Shown: positions 36,601 to 51,475 of the stretch, one piece after another | How the letters are laid out: every line of letters starts with the position of its first letter | Position numbering within the stretch: position 1 is the first letter of the stretch | Assembly: GCF_964204645.1 (NCBI RefSeq) | Contig: NC_134035.1 | Location: forward strand, 12,071,951-12,135,950 | From: Tubulanus polymorphus | Lineage: Eukaryota > Nemertea > Palaeonemertea > Tubulaniformes > Tubulanidae | Direction of reading: 5' to 3' | DNA length: 64,000 bases | Translations under genes and position numbers: made by a program | Notes under the pieces: generated by a model | Told to the model about the DNA's origin: nothing | What the model saw: only the letters and a program-made list of their open reading frames with translations | Database searches by the model: none

Positions 36601-38078
36601 AACGCTTCGAATCCCAGGATGAAAAAGTCATCGGAGTCGGAGAGAAATGATGACACATTCGCCGCGCGAAAACTTTTAAAAATGCGTCGTTTGTCGTTCG
36701 GAATCAAAGCACAAATTGCTGGTGGGATCTTTACTCGCGAACGCGTCGAAGATTAAACATAAAGATTTCTGGACGCGATTCTTTCGATTTTACGTCACAA
36801 ATCGAGCGCAGATTTGTAGCCGATGAAAACTAATGTCTATCGGGTTATGACGATCAACTCCATTCCTCCCCTTCCCTCCCCTATATCTCTCTCTCTATAC
36901 GAGACAATACGAATCGCGTACTCGATAATCAAATTAATGGCTCGCTGCTCACTGACAGATACTGCCTTCCGTTTATCAAATTAATTTTTCAAGATAAATC
37001 GACGCTACGGATATTTTTATTTGTCGATTGATTGATGGATTAGATGTTATGACTATACCACGGTCTTATAATCGAATAGAGGACTGATTTGGAAGTTTCT
37101 CATTAGACAAAGCGTAAACTTTTGCGGAAAGCAGAACTTTCTAAGGTCAAATATCTACTATTTCGAAAATAGGCGCATCGAATCAAGTAGAGGACTCGGT
37201 AATCCGCTCAAAAAGGCGTCATTAATTCTTCTCCATAATCCCGTGATAAGTTTGATAAGCAGTAACTAAACTCGTAGGTCAATACCCCTGCAATGTCAAA
37301 CGAAGGACACGAAAAGGTTACGGAAACCTTTTCTAAAACTCTTTTGATCGAATATGGCGCTTAAGTGCATCGTTACTGACAGGACGTGGATTTAAAAACC
37401 ATCGAAAAGCTATTGATTGTCTACCGTCATAATCCGCGCGGATTATTTCAACTGCGGAGCGTCCTCCTTGAGATGCGCGCGGCGGTCGGTAATTAGGTCA
37501 GTGACGTGTATAATATCCCGGATGTAAGCGTCCGTCGTTCAATATCCGGTCGGCTAACTATGTCAATCAGAACCGTCGTAAAGATTAGAATCCAGTTCTC
37601 CTGTCTAGTGTAAAATACAAGAAAATAACAAGCTTCCCGTTAATAGCAAATAAGACGTTGTACGCACGATTTTATATGCATTTATGCATGCACTAGTTTT
37701 GATCATCAGTGATGGGCACTCATCCCTTTGAAAAGGGTTCCAGTGAAAATCTCGTCTAATGGATGAGTGATCGACTGGAAAAAATCTCCCGCACGTAGGA
37801 TTTTTTATCACTTATCAACTCTTATAAATAAAGTCATGTCTCCAGGAAGTGTAAAGTGCGCCGGTGCTGCGTGAACGACAATTTCTCAGAAATAGAGATT
37901 TCTTTCATCAGAAAAAGTTTCTCAGTCACATGTGGGATTGTCGGCGTAACGCCGTTCGATAGATCTGTCAGCGTTTTTTTTCTCCGGCTCGAAACTTTAT
38001 GGCTGGAATTTTGTGTCGTCGTCCGTGATCTCCGAGCAATGTAGAAAAAATTAAATAAGAAAACGAGTGTTCGAAATT
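33641..38078. other. Intergenic region
   Basis: No gene recognised. Imperfect repeats of GGAGTC and CACCACTGGTGCA occupy 35276-35445. 36055-36408 has a 117-codon minus-strand frame with no domain or supporting splice context. Confidence 0.55.
35276..35445. repeat. Imperfect tandem repeat around CACCACTGGTGCA
   Basis: GCACCACTGGTGCA, GTGGAGTCTTTTATTGGAGT and ATATATCACGGAG words recur two to three times with variable spacing. Confidence 0.65.
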
Positions 38079-38210
38079 CAGGGGCCAGTTGCTTAAAAGA
38101 TGGTTCAAGATAATAACAGTAGAAACCATAGACGCAATTTATTGTCACTATGTCCACTATACACTCAAACCAACCTTTGCTCAAACCAACCTTTGAGCAA
38201 CTGGCCCCAG
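38079..38210. mobile_element. MITE with GGGGCCAGTTGC ends
   Basis: 132 bp with ends CAGGGGCCAGTTGCTTAAAA and, reversed, CTGGGGCCAGTTGCTCAAAG. The interior differs from the copy at 16548, so this is a sister subfamily. A CTCAAACCAACCTTTG word is duplicated near the right end. Confidence 0.85.
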
Positions 38211-38351
38211 GGGATGGTTGCATAGTCATGGCTTAGACTTAAGACTACTCTAAGACCAACTTAGTTCTATATCCAATCTAACAATTTAAGACCGATCTTA
38301 TGATTTAAGACCACTTTTGGTCTTAAGTCACGACTATGGAACCGGGCCCAG
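38211..38351. mobile_element. MITE of the GGGGCC family, second tandem copy
   Basis: It begins immediately after the previous element and shares GGCTTAGACTTAAGAC, CCAACTTAGTTCTATA and CGACTATGGAACCGGGCCC with the copy at 16548. Confidence 0.8.
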
Positions 38352-39342
38352 GAGTAGCTGTTTAGGGATTGAGAGCTGACCTGGTTGGAAAACCGTTTTA
38401 TTCCCAATCTGTGACAGAACATTCGAAATGGATTACCATGTTTGCTATTTTGTGCATATAAACCGCTGAAATCCTGATTGATTTTTTGACAGTTATCGGA
38501 GAAACAAAGGAAACAGAGGCTTAATACAAAGAATATTCATTCGAAAATAGCTTTTAGCAATAGCTTTGCGCGAATCGTTTGTCTTTCAATAAACATCTGG
38601 AGCCAGTTCCACAGTTATGAGTTCAATCGAGTCGTGTTGATGATCGCATAACTATTAAACCGAAAACCCAGACAAATTACTAGTGTGTTTTGAAAATAAA
38701 ACGGCTCAGTCACTTATCTAGCTTAATATCTGAATCTTGTCTGAACACAACGCACCAATAGAGCGCACAGGATCCCTCGATAACAATATTTCACTCGTTT
38801 CAATTTCGAGTTGTGTTTTCATCAGATAGTCTCATCAAGTGCGTTTGGGACACAAATACAAAAATTTAAATATTCGCTTTCTTGCCAATGTTCCGGCCCG
38901 GGTAATTTTTTCCAATTTGATTCTCAAAGGGGAGTGGTGTGCATATTCAAGTTTCTCATTTATAGCGCGAGGACATTTGACATCGTTAACCGAACTGTTT
39001 TCAATATCAGGCGTCGGTGTTGAGACTTCGTTAGATCAGTCGGATTTTTCCACGGTTTCTTGAAGTACTTTGGCCGAGACGCGCACGATAGAATCCAAAC
39101 TGAATTTCATCAGGCGATATTTTAAACCCGTTGGTAATTCAATTCATAGGGAAAATCCATCGCCGAGGAATCGCACGCGATTGTTGATAACTTCCGAATT
39201 CGCTGCACGATCATGGCGAACGAAAACGCAAGAAATATATATGTATTCGTTTTAATCGGGAAAGACGTCAAATTGCATACGAAATGGGTAGAGAGAATCC
39301 GACAATAATAACGGAAAAACAAAGTCCGAAAATGTAACTGAA

Positions 39343-39880
39343 GCTAGTGCAGAAAATTCAACGTTTCGACTACATCCTGATAGTCATCTTCAGGAATACT
39401 GTATTCCTTGAGCTAGTGCAGTTTATTCAACGTTTCGACTACATCCTAATAGTCATCTTCAGGAATACTGTATTCCTTGAGCTAGTGTAGTTTATTCGAC
39501 GTTTCGACTTTATCCTAATAGTCATCTTCAGGAATACTGTATTCCTTGAGCTAGTGTGGTTTATTCAACGTTTCGACTATATCCTAATAGTCATCTTCAG
39601 GAATACTGTATTCCTTGAGCTAGTGTAGTTTATTCGACGTTTCGACTTTATCCTAATAGTCATCTTCAGGAATACTGTATTCCTTGAGCAAGTGCAGTTT
39701 ATTCAACGTTTCGACTACATCCTGATAATAATCTTCAGGAATACTGTATTCCTTGAGCTAGTGTAGTTTATTCAACGTTTCGACTATATCATAATAGTCA
39801 TCTTCAGGAATAATGAAGATGACATTATTCCTGAAGATGACTATTAGGATATAGTCGAAACGTTGAATAAACTACTCCAG
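39343..39880 (-). repeat. 69-bp tandem array, hammerhead-like motif in each unit, foldback end
   Basis: Seven 69-bp units start at 39343, 39412, 39481, 39550, 39619, 39688 and 39757, most bounded by CCTTGAGCTAGTG. On the minus strand each carries CTGAAGA, one extra T, a hairpin opening GACTAT and closing with ATAGTC-like text around TAGGAT, then GAAAC and GTT or GTC. The bases before CTGAAGA (TATTC) and after the GTH (GAATA) are complementary, forming a stem I; the unit at 39688 has a changed stem II. Beyond 39825 the sequence turns back on itself as an inverted copy on the + strand to about 39880. The array lies in the gene-poor region. Confidence 0.9.
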
Positions 39881-40011
39881 CTTCACTTACATTTTTGGAC
39901 TTCGTTTTTCCGATATTATCGTGGGATTCTCTCTACTTAGCTTCAACACGATTATAGTGTTTTATCAATCGTGTGCATACAAAATGATACATAAAAACAG
40001 CTTTTCTTTCA

Positions 40012-40166
40012 GACGAAAATATACGCAATATCCGTGTAAGATGATAACGAGAGAAATCCCACAATAAATTCAGCCAAAACGAGAAACTTGAATAGAAGAG
40101 TTATATATATTTGCGCCACGTTTCGGCTAAAGACTATTAGCCATCATCAGGCGTACCGACATCTCA
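40012..40166 (-). mobile_element. Half copy of the 4259-4491 foldback family
   Basis: Shares GACGAAAATATACGCAATAT-like flank, GAGAGAAATCCCACAATAA, and, on the minus strand, CTGATGAT-GGCTAA-hairpin-CCGAAACGT. The base after GT is G, so a hammerhead cleavage site is not intact here. Confidence 0.75.
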
Positions 40167-43100
40167 CCTCTCTTTCATTTGGTTTCACTGCGTTAACGGC
40201 ATGTAATGGCAAGGCCCACGTGGAAGCGCGCTCAAATACTTGTAAATTTGTTTGGTTCTCATTTTAAATCGGTTTTTTCTCCCTGATTTCATTGTTCTAC
40301 TTTTCCGTATGATAAATATTGAACTGAATTGAAGGGACACTGTTTGTGTGCACTATTCTCAACATACGTTTAATTCTATTATTCCGTGTTTGATATTTGA
40401 TGCAGAATATCACCTTGTGAAATACCGAACTGCGGCATCGAAATAAATTATCACACTTCACCCACCCTCAATTGTCATAACTGTCGACGTGTAAATGAAA
40501 TCGGTCCGAGCTAATTACTATTTTCATTTGAACGATACCGTAAACCAATCACGACTGTATCATGTAATCATTCCTTTTTAATTAGAAATCGCGAATAGAT
40601 GAACAGTTCTTATATAAAACTGAAGAATTGAATACTCCGATCATTTTGAAATGCTGCGTCACGAGAAACCAACTAAACACATTTTGTGAAATGAATAACA
40701 ATTTAAGGCGCTACCGCTGCGGGCCTATCTTTCGCTAATAAACATCGTCAGTTCTGAATTGTTTATCAATGTTTCTAGAACAATTCGGCGGTAGATGTAG
40801 TTTGTCAATGAATAACAACCTATTTCATCCTAATTATTTGCTATTGTTTGTATACGGACCACGTTAATCATCACAGCAGGATATTAAAGCTGTGTCGAGC
40901 CTGAAGCCTTGCACTGATGATGACGCTTTGCACAGACAATAATCAAATGACGATTCCCTCTTTAATATTTGTACACACGTGACGTCTAGCAATCCCGGCG
41001 GCGGCGGTGGCTGGTAGTGGTGGTGTATGTAGAGAGTAAGAGAGCTAGTCTAGAAGCGTTAGACACCAGCACCACCGTGTAATTAGCCATCGTAATCACG
41101 CACTTGACGGCGAGAGAAACGCCTAGCGCCTCTCTTAGTATATTTGATCGTCGAATCGTTATCGGTAAACATCGAGCAATCTGCTCGCGCGATATTCCTA
41201 GAGAACAACTGCCGAAAAACGTCCCCCGACCGGAAACGCCGTTTCCTTCATTAACGCGTATTTTATGTGCGCCGCGCGGACGCTCTGACGTTTTTACACG
41301 TCATCATACTTCCGGTCACTCGTAAAGCGACGTCAGATGCCCGCTAATTTGCAATTTTATGGACGCGTATTATTGCTGTACATGAGTCCAATAGCAACAC
41401 GGCATTATTTCTGTCTGGCATTCACGAAAAAACACACAAAATAAAGCCCCTTACCTGTTGAGAAAAAATATTATGAATGATTATGAGAGATCGGAATATA
41501 ATCGTGATTTATCAAAACTATACAGAGAAACAAAATCAATCTTCGTGAACAGAATATCTTTAGATACAAAAGCTCGGTTTCTATTCGAACAGAAGCCGAT
41601 GGCGCTCCGATGATTGAAGCAGTAACAGTAAATTTGTTAAACCGATTGCTAAATCGTTTTTATCAAAATTAGACATAGGGCTCCAGTTTTAGACGTAGGG
41701 ATAAAATCCAACATCAAAAAAGTGCGTTCGAAAACTATTCGTGAAATAATGTATCATTCGACGCGTGGACTTTATCCTAGTTCACCTTCTTCCTACCGTC
41801 GGATTCTATCTTATCCCTCGATACCAACACACCGACTAACGGTGCATCAAAGTTAACTTAATGTCGGTTTTCATACACGGAAATTCGTCAATTCGATGTC
41901 CGTGACCTTCAATGTTTCATTGCGGATGTTTTCTGTGTTTGTCAGCGGAAAAATTGACTCGGTGTCCTTGGCGACGACGACAACGACGTCGACAATGTCC
42001 ACTTTTGATCAAAGCCTATTCCCAGTATGTGACAGGGAGCAATTTCTTTGCGCATGTATATTTATACCTATTGACAGTTCAAGTGGATAATGTTGTCGCG
42101 ATTGTGTCGTCGCAAGAATCATCGCCAAACAGCCTGAATCATAAAGCTTATCATTTCTAGCGCGTGGATGCCCGCGTTGCGCGTCAACTTGTTTCTGGCT
42201 CGTTAGCGGATACCGCATCATTAACATCTAGTTCGTAATTGGCCCACGATTCGTGTGACAGAACCCATTTCCTTATCGCTACCGTTACTGGCGACACGTA
42301 AATAAATCTTCAAATATTACCACATTCCATCGTTTGAACTAATCCGCGACTGAAATATTACGAAAACGACGATAAAGGCATTTTTTCAGCGAGGTTGTGT
42401 GTTAATACTGGCCACGGGGTGTTGATGCAAATCATATACATTTCGTAGTCCTCGCCCCCTCACCCCCAATATTCCGGCACAAGATAATGAAAAACTAGAT
42501 TTTAAGTAAGTGACTTATTTATGTACTTAATGAAGTACATGTATATACTGAGTGACAAAAATCTTGGTCCATGTTTTACCAAACCATGCTTAATCTTAGG
42601 ACCGCATATGAAAGAAAAGCTTAGCTCTTCCTATTGTATTGGTTATACGTCAGATTATACTTCACGTCAGAGAACGGAACGTAAGCGTTATTGCGTTCTC
42701 TCACGAATTGTGGCCCGAAGACAGGGAAGAAAAAACTAAGGTCAGAGGAAACTTCTTTGCCTTTCGGACACGTATTAAAATGACTAGTTATAGAAATCCG
42801 CCGCGACAGTTTACCGCGTTGCGAGCCCGGGAAAAAATTCGAACCAGATGTTAGCGATTAGAAACCAGGCACTATTTAAAGAGCTGATACGACGTCCAGA
42901 TCAGTTAACGCGCCGACCGACAATGAGCCGTGGTTCCAATGAATTCGTTATTAATTCTGTCGATGGCCGACATTTTATCGAAAGAGAAAGAGGTTTTTCT
43001 CTGTCTGTGTAGAACTTCATCAATCATGGTCAACGTGTTTATAGTGTTCTCCGCGTTTATTTGTATATCTGGTTTATGCAAGCATGAAAAAAAAATAAGA

Positions 43101-43429
43101 CGCATTACTCGCAGGGGCCATTGGTACTGTTCAAATCTCGCTAAATCTCATTCATATCACGCGCTACTTCGCATTCGTCGAAGGAAACACGTAACATATT
43201 ACAGAGTATTTTTCGATCGATTTTGCCGCCGTTTGCGACGAATGATCAGTAAAGTACAAAACTTGAGTCTTGCAAATTAAGTAACTCAAAATTTTAGTTT
43301 TTAAGTTCTTTGTTCCGGGGTATAAATGAGAAATGGTCCACAAAACTTGGCAGTTAGTCATGACACGATCTTTGGATCAAGTTCCAGTAGTCTTTGAACT
43401 TGAATTGTGCGCATTTCATGACATGAAAA
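40167..43429. other. Intergenic region
   Basis: No gene recognised. A GC-richer stretch with a GGCGGCGGCGGTGG run lies at about 40995-41015, followed by open-frame shadows to 41325. Nothing supports a promoter or exon there. Confidence 0.55.
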
Positions 43430-43605
43430 TTTGATATTTATTTACGAAATAAACGCCAAAATTCACAATTGCAATTGTTATTTTAAACGCCAATTTCGAT
43501 GACGTAGTGCACATCGACTCACGCAGAACCCCCTCAATAACGCAATTTATATATAAACATGTGACATGTAACGGTTTTTACGGCGTCAGAAACTTTGGCG
43601 AAAAA
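43430..43605 (-). repeat. Partial GACGCCGTAAA-family repeat
   Basis: AAATAAACGCCAAAATTCAC, GATGACGTAGTGCACATCGA and GGTTTTTACGGCGTC match the copy at 20455-20600. Confidence 0.65.
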
Positions 43606-44084
43606 TTTCGAAATTTCAGAAAATGACAAAAACAAATCCGTCCACGTCGATGAGGCCTGATGAAGTCTGGACCGAAATCCAGACTGTCAACGATCGCCAG
43701 AGTATGATTAAAACGGGCGATCAGTCTCCGGATTAAAGTGTGTCACAGTTTAAGACATTAAGACTGCTTAAAGATAATCTCAACGGAGCGCTTCCCTGGA
43801 AACTGCGCGCGCACGGATCGAGGTGTATACGCTTCGCGTTTAATCCTATCTGATCTCTCTACACAGAATTCATCTAGAATACTGCGAACTTGATGACAAC
43901 ATTTACTGCTATAAAAACAACCTATTAAATTCTCAGTATACCATGCGTCGCACAGTGTGGATTTTTTTCATTCCAAGTTTCACACTTTTGTGCTTCCACT
44001 AGACCCAGTTCCACGCTTCTGCGGGTTTATCTTTGGATCGAGTACCAATGCTCTTGGAAGTTGAGATCAAGGGTCAGCGTTGCG

Positions 44085-44165
44085 CAGTTCTATACCCAAT
44101 CTATCAACTTACGACTAGTCTGATGATTTAAGACTACTTTCGGACTTAAGTCACGTTTGTGCTGT
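44085..44165. mobile_element. GGGGCC-family MITE fragment
   Basis: CAGTTCTATACCCAATCTAT, GACTAGTCTGATGATTTAAG and CGGACTTAAGTCACG match the interior of the family. It lies about 75 bp left of a (TA)n tract. Confidence 0.6.
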
Positions 44166-44236
44166 TGAATACAAAAATCTACAGGGCTAAGTAAGGAGAC
44201 AGCTTCTGAGTGGCTACGAATACACGTCGCTTTATT

Positions 44237-44470
<234 letters not shown>

Positions 44471-45337
44471 TATGTAGAATACATTTTTTGTCGTGTATTA
44501 TCGGTTGAATATGTTTGAATATTGATAATAATGCACTAAACGAGGAAATCACATCGCGTGCAATAAAATCTCAACGATATACGGATTCGTTTTTCGATTT
44601 TCCTTATTCTAGAACAGCCCGTCGTCACGAATCCAGTGCACAACGAAAAAAGAAGTACTCTACTCTCAAACGCATATTTCGTCGATAAAATCGGCCGTAA
44701 AATTCTAGTGGGAATGCGCGATTTTCGTCGTTACAAAATGTGTTTTTCTCGTTTGCGAAAATATTTTTTCTCTGAAAATTCAGCCGGAAGTTGTCGTCGG
44801 TAAAGAGTAGAGCCGCCATGTTGGATTTCTCGAATAGACTGTTTAAAGTGCTTCTTTCAGGGTATTTAATTTTTTTTGATATCCCTATCACAACCGTTTA
44901 AGTGGTTCTGCCAATCGAATTCCCCGGTTGTATTCGCTGAGTGATATTTCAGGCGAACGCCTAGCTGATTTTTTAACAGGAATTATTGTCTCGGGAATTT
45001 CCTCCGTTTCGTCTCTGTTTGAATGAAAACAGTTTCATCGTCGTTCGTTCGTCGTAAAATCTGTTTGATGCGTTCCCGCGTGTCGTGTGTCTCGTGAAGT
45101 GGCCATCATTTCACCTTACAGTTAACTGACTAATACCGACAAGATGAGTGCCGTCATTACCTGTAACACGATACTTTATTAGCTGTGTGCTGGACCGGTA
45201 GCGGTACAGTCGGTCAACCGTGCATTTTAAAGGCCGCATTGATAAACCTTGACTCTCAGTATACCTACTATACTCACTAGTGTTAACGCAGTCAGAGCCA
45301 AATTCGGAGTCGTCAAACAGCTGGAAACAGTTCAATA

Positions 45338-45462
45338 GTTGGGGCGAGTTCCACAGTCACGAGTCGGACTCAAGACCAGTCTGAGCCAATGTAACGACTG
45401 AAGACCAGATTTTGAGATCATTTTTGGTCTGAAGTCCCGACTATGGAACCAGACTCCAGACT
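45338..45462. mobile_element. GGGGCC-family MITE, diverged
   Basis: GGGGCGAGTTCCACAGTCAC at left and GACTATGGAACCAGACTCC at right with AAGACCAGTCTGAGCC inside. Confidence 0.6.
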
Positions 45463-45509
45463 CGAATCATTTACAGATCTAAAATAAACTGATACTTATT
45501 ATGGGCCTG

Positions 45510-45680
45510 GTAAGTCGGGAAGATACACGGTATCCGCGTAGGATGAATATACGACAGAAATCCCACAGTAAATTCCGCCAAAAATGTTAAGTTCTTGAAT
45601 AGAAAACTGACGCAGGCGCACTACGCCTGTGATGATGGCTAGCAGTCTTAAACCGAAACATAGCTCAAATATATATACAC
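45510..45680 (-). mobile_element. Half copy of the 4259-4491 foldback family
   Basis: GAAGATACACGGTATCCGCG, GACAGAAATCCCACAGTAAA and GATGATGGCTAGCAGTCTTA are family words. The GAAAC part is changed to GAAACAT, so the hammerhead-like core is broken. Confidence 0.6.
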
Positions 45681-46670
45681 TATGGGTCCTATGGAAAGAA
45701 ATGGGAAAGTGAACTATTTTGATTCCGTTATCAGTAACACGCGACTGACCAACAGAAAAACTCAAATGTACTCTTGTTCTACTCAGAGATAATCGATCTG
45801 TATCGGTGTGCAACGCAGATCGCGTATAGATCAGCGACGAGCTGGCGGACAGCAAAATAAGAAATGTTAAATCCCCGTCGTTACTTCTCTGATCATATAG
45901 AGCTGTATCTGACAATGCACATAATACGTACACGTCATGGATTCCCGCTGTAACATATTATTGATTGTCAGTCTATAATCATCATTCGTGATGAGATCCA
46001 ATATTCCTTTCTAATTACCAATTAATTAATTAATTAATTAATTAATTACATTGATATTAGGTTGAATTCCGCAAGTTTCCAATAATACATACAAGGGATT
46101 CTATATTAGGATGTGTAGATAGATAGAAAAAGTAAGCGTTATGTGGTGCCTGGAAAAATGATTGGGGGTAGGGTAGATTGAGAGTTGTTATTCGGCGAGC
46201 AGAGTGTCACTCATCCAAGGATAGCCCAATGAGGTAGAAAACGATCTGCCTGTGCACAAATACTGATGACGTTTTAGAATCAGGCAGTAAAGGCTTTTTA
46301 ACGTTTTGATAGTATATGGTTTCGTCTGATATGGCGCCAGAAATGATCCGCCAGGAGGAGCCGAATCAGTAGACACGATATAGATTCGTATAAAAATGTT
46401 TTGTGGTGAACATGGGTTTATCAACTTCAGATCGCTTTAAAATCGCCTTCGTCGTGATCGTGTACGCTTTGTTTTCTCAAGAACGCTGTAATTGATGACT
46501 AGAGAAATTTCATTCCGCGAATGTTTTGAAAACATAAGAAATTAATGACTCGCTAATGACTGAAATACGGTGAAGTGCGCGCGTGCGTTTTTGTGTTGGT
46601 AAAATCAGAAACTCTTTTCTCGACGTCTCATCAATTCACTGAACGCATTCGTTGAACTTTTGATATTTAC

Positions 46671-47036
46671 AACCAACACACAATCTTTCCTCTCTTCTCT
46701 TCTCTCATTTCCTCTCTCCTCTCTCCTCTCTCCTCTCTCCTCTCTCCTCTCTCCTCTCTCCTCTCTTCTCTCACCTCTCACCTCTATCCTCTCTCCGCAC
46801 TCCACTCTCCTCTCTCCCCTCTCCTCTCTCCTCTCTCCGCACTCCTCTCTCCCCTCTCCTCTCTCCTCTCTCCGCTCTCCTCTCTCCTCTCACCTCTCTC
46901 CTCTCACCTCTCTCCGCACTCCTCTCTCCTCTCTCCGCACTCCTCTCTCCTCTCACCTCTCTCCGCACTCCTCTCTCCTCTCTCATCTATCCTCTATCCT
47001 CTATCCTCTATCCTCTCTCCTCTCTCCTCTCTCCTG
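46671..47036. repeat. CTCTC-rich polypyrimidine tract, about 365 bp
   Basis: Units of CTCTCCTCTC with interruptions CGCACTC, CACCTC and TATCCTC. No coding; the SLLS and GERR frames are shadows. Confidence 0.97.
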
Positions 47037-49803
<2,767 letters not shown>

Positions 49804-49846
49804 CTTTTAAATTATAGCAAGATAGTTGCATGCACATGTACCAGGG

Positions 49847-49937
49847 GTCCAGTAACACGGTCAAGGCTTAAACTTAAGACCAGTCTAAACTCATTCCCGA
49901 TGGTTCAAACTCGTTTACGACTGTTCAACCGGGCCCT
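49847..49937. mobile_element. GGGGCC-family MITE, short diverged copy
   Basis: GGGTCCAGTAACACGGTC at left, CTTAAGACCAGTCTAA inside and CGACTGTTCAACCGGGCCC at right. Confidence 0.6.
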
Positions 49938-51149
49938 ATATATATATTGGACATAATTAGCATAACATTACATAGCTTATGAACTGAATGCATGAGCCGT
50001 TAATGTCACATTCAAAATATCATTTCTTTTTAAAAATACGCCTCCACGTTCTAGTCAAGATTTCGTCATGTTCGCTGTAACCTTGATCGGCTAGAATTAC
50101 TGTTTTTGTTTTGGTTCATACTCGTACGGTGATATGAAACGTGCAGCGAGCGATCCCAGACAGAAACCTAACCGAAAAACGAAACTTTTAAAATCTTGAA
50201 AGTTGATACCGCGCAATCTTCGGTGTCGCCGTTTGCGTGGTGGTTTGAGGTTAGAAACATTTCACCGGAGACCTCTCGACTTTGTGGGGGTAGTTACTTA
50301 CAGCTTTGACGATATCCTATACATTCACTAGCCGAAATCTGCTATGCACTACCGAGTTAGCATTTCTATATTGAAAAGTATCGCTACATCTCAGCTCAAA
50401 ATATGAAATCCCACGGTACAAAAAGATTAAAAATAGAGCCTGAAGTTTTATATCGCTCTACACATTTCAAAGCGGTTTACAATAATAATATTTGAAGTAA
50501 TTTAAACATAATATTCTGATCACTGAATATTTCAGACTCGTTTCATGAAAGGATATATCGACTAATCGCCAATCAGTACTGTATGGTGGTTTAAACGGAC
50601 GCTTAAGACTTGAAAATTTGTTTTCTTTTAATCTCTAAAAGTTTTAGTAAATAACCATGAATATGTAATACGAACTTAGCCTTGAAACTGAATCTGAAAA
50701 CTTCTGCAGATAAAATCAATGACGTGCAAGTGAGTTATTAATATTTGAACTGAAGTTTAAATATATGGCATTAAATCTGAGTGGGAAGATCAGTGCCGCA
50801 TTTGGTGATTTTTATGTGACAGTGTTCCGCCCGCGAAGACTTTAATAATACAAAGTAACACGCTATAATCTTCTGTTTCTAATAGTATAACCATCATTTA
50901 GTGTCTGAAAAGACGAGAATAATTCATAGGATTTAACTGTGAATCGCACGCGAATGACTTCACAATCTGCAACCATCGTCATCATCACCGACCGCTCAGT
51001 TGATTGATCAGTTATGACTTAATCCCAACCGCTAGAGTTTGACTTAAAATTCGGTCGTCGGTTTGTACGACGCGCATCAAAATGGCGGCTTAACATTAGA
51101 CGTTTATGTTGCATAGTGAAATATTGATGATTATAGGTTTAAGAAATGT
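49938..51149. other. Intergenic region
   Basis: No feature recognised beyond scattered short open frames. Confidence 0.5.
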
Positions 51150-51475
51150 TTTTTGACGCCGTAAAGACCGTGACAATAATGTTCATATATACATTGATAC
51201 CTAATATGCGTTATGAGTGGTTCTGTGTGAGTCGATCGCACTGCGTCATCAATATCAGCGTCTCAAAATACGTAAGAATTGAAATTGTGATTTTTTGCGT
51301 ATTCATTATATTTCGCGACTCTCATCTTATTTTTGATACATTTCAATAATTATTTTGAGAGGATGTGCACTACGTCATCAATATATCGGGGCTAGACTGG
51401 TTGCCGGTCATTTCAATTCAATTATCGATGAAATACTAAAATCCAAAATAAGTTTATCGATCTTTGATATAATAT
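51150..51475 (+). repeat. GACGCCGTAAA-family repeat, longest copy
   Basis: From TTGACGCCGTAAAGACCGT through GTGCACTACGTCATCAATAT and GCTAGACTGGTTGCCG to CCAAAATAAGTTTATCGATC. The interior 51200-51360 is longer than in the 33499 copy. Confidence 0.7.
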
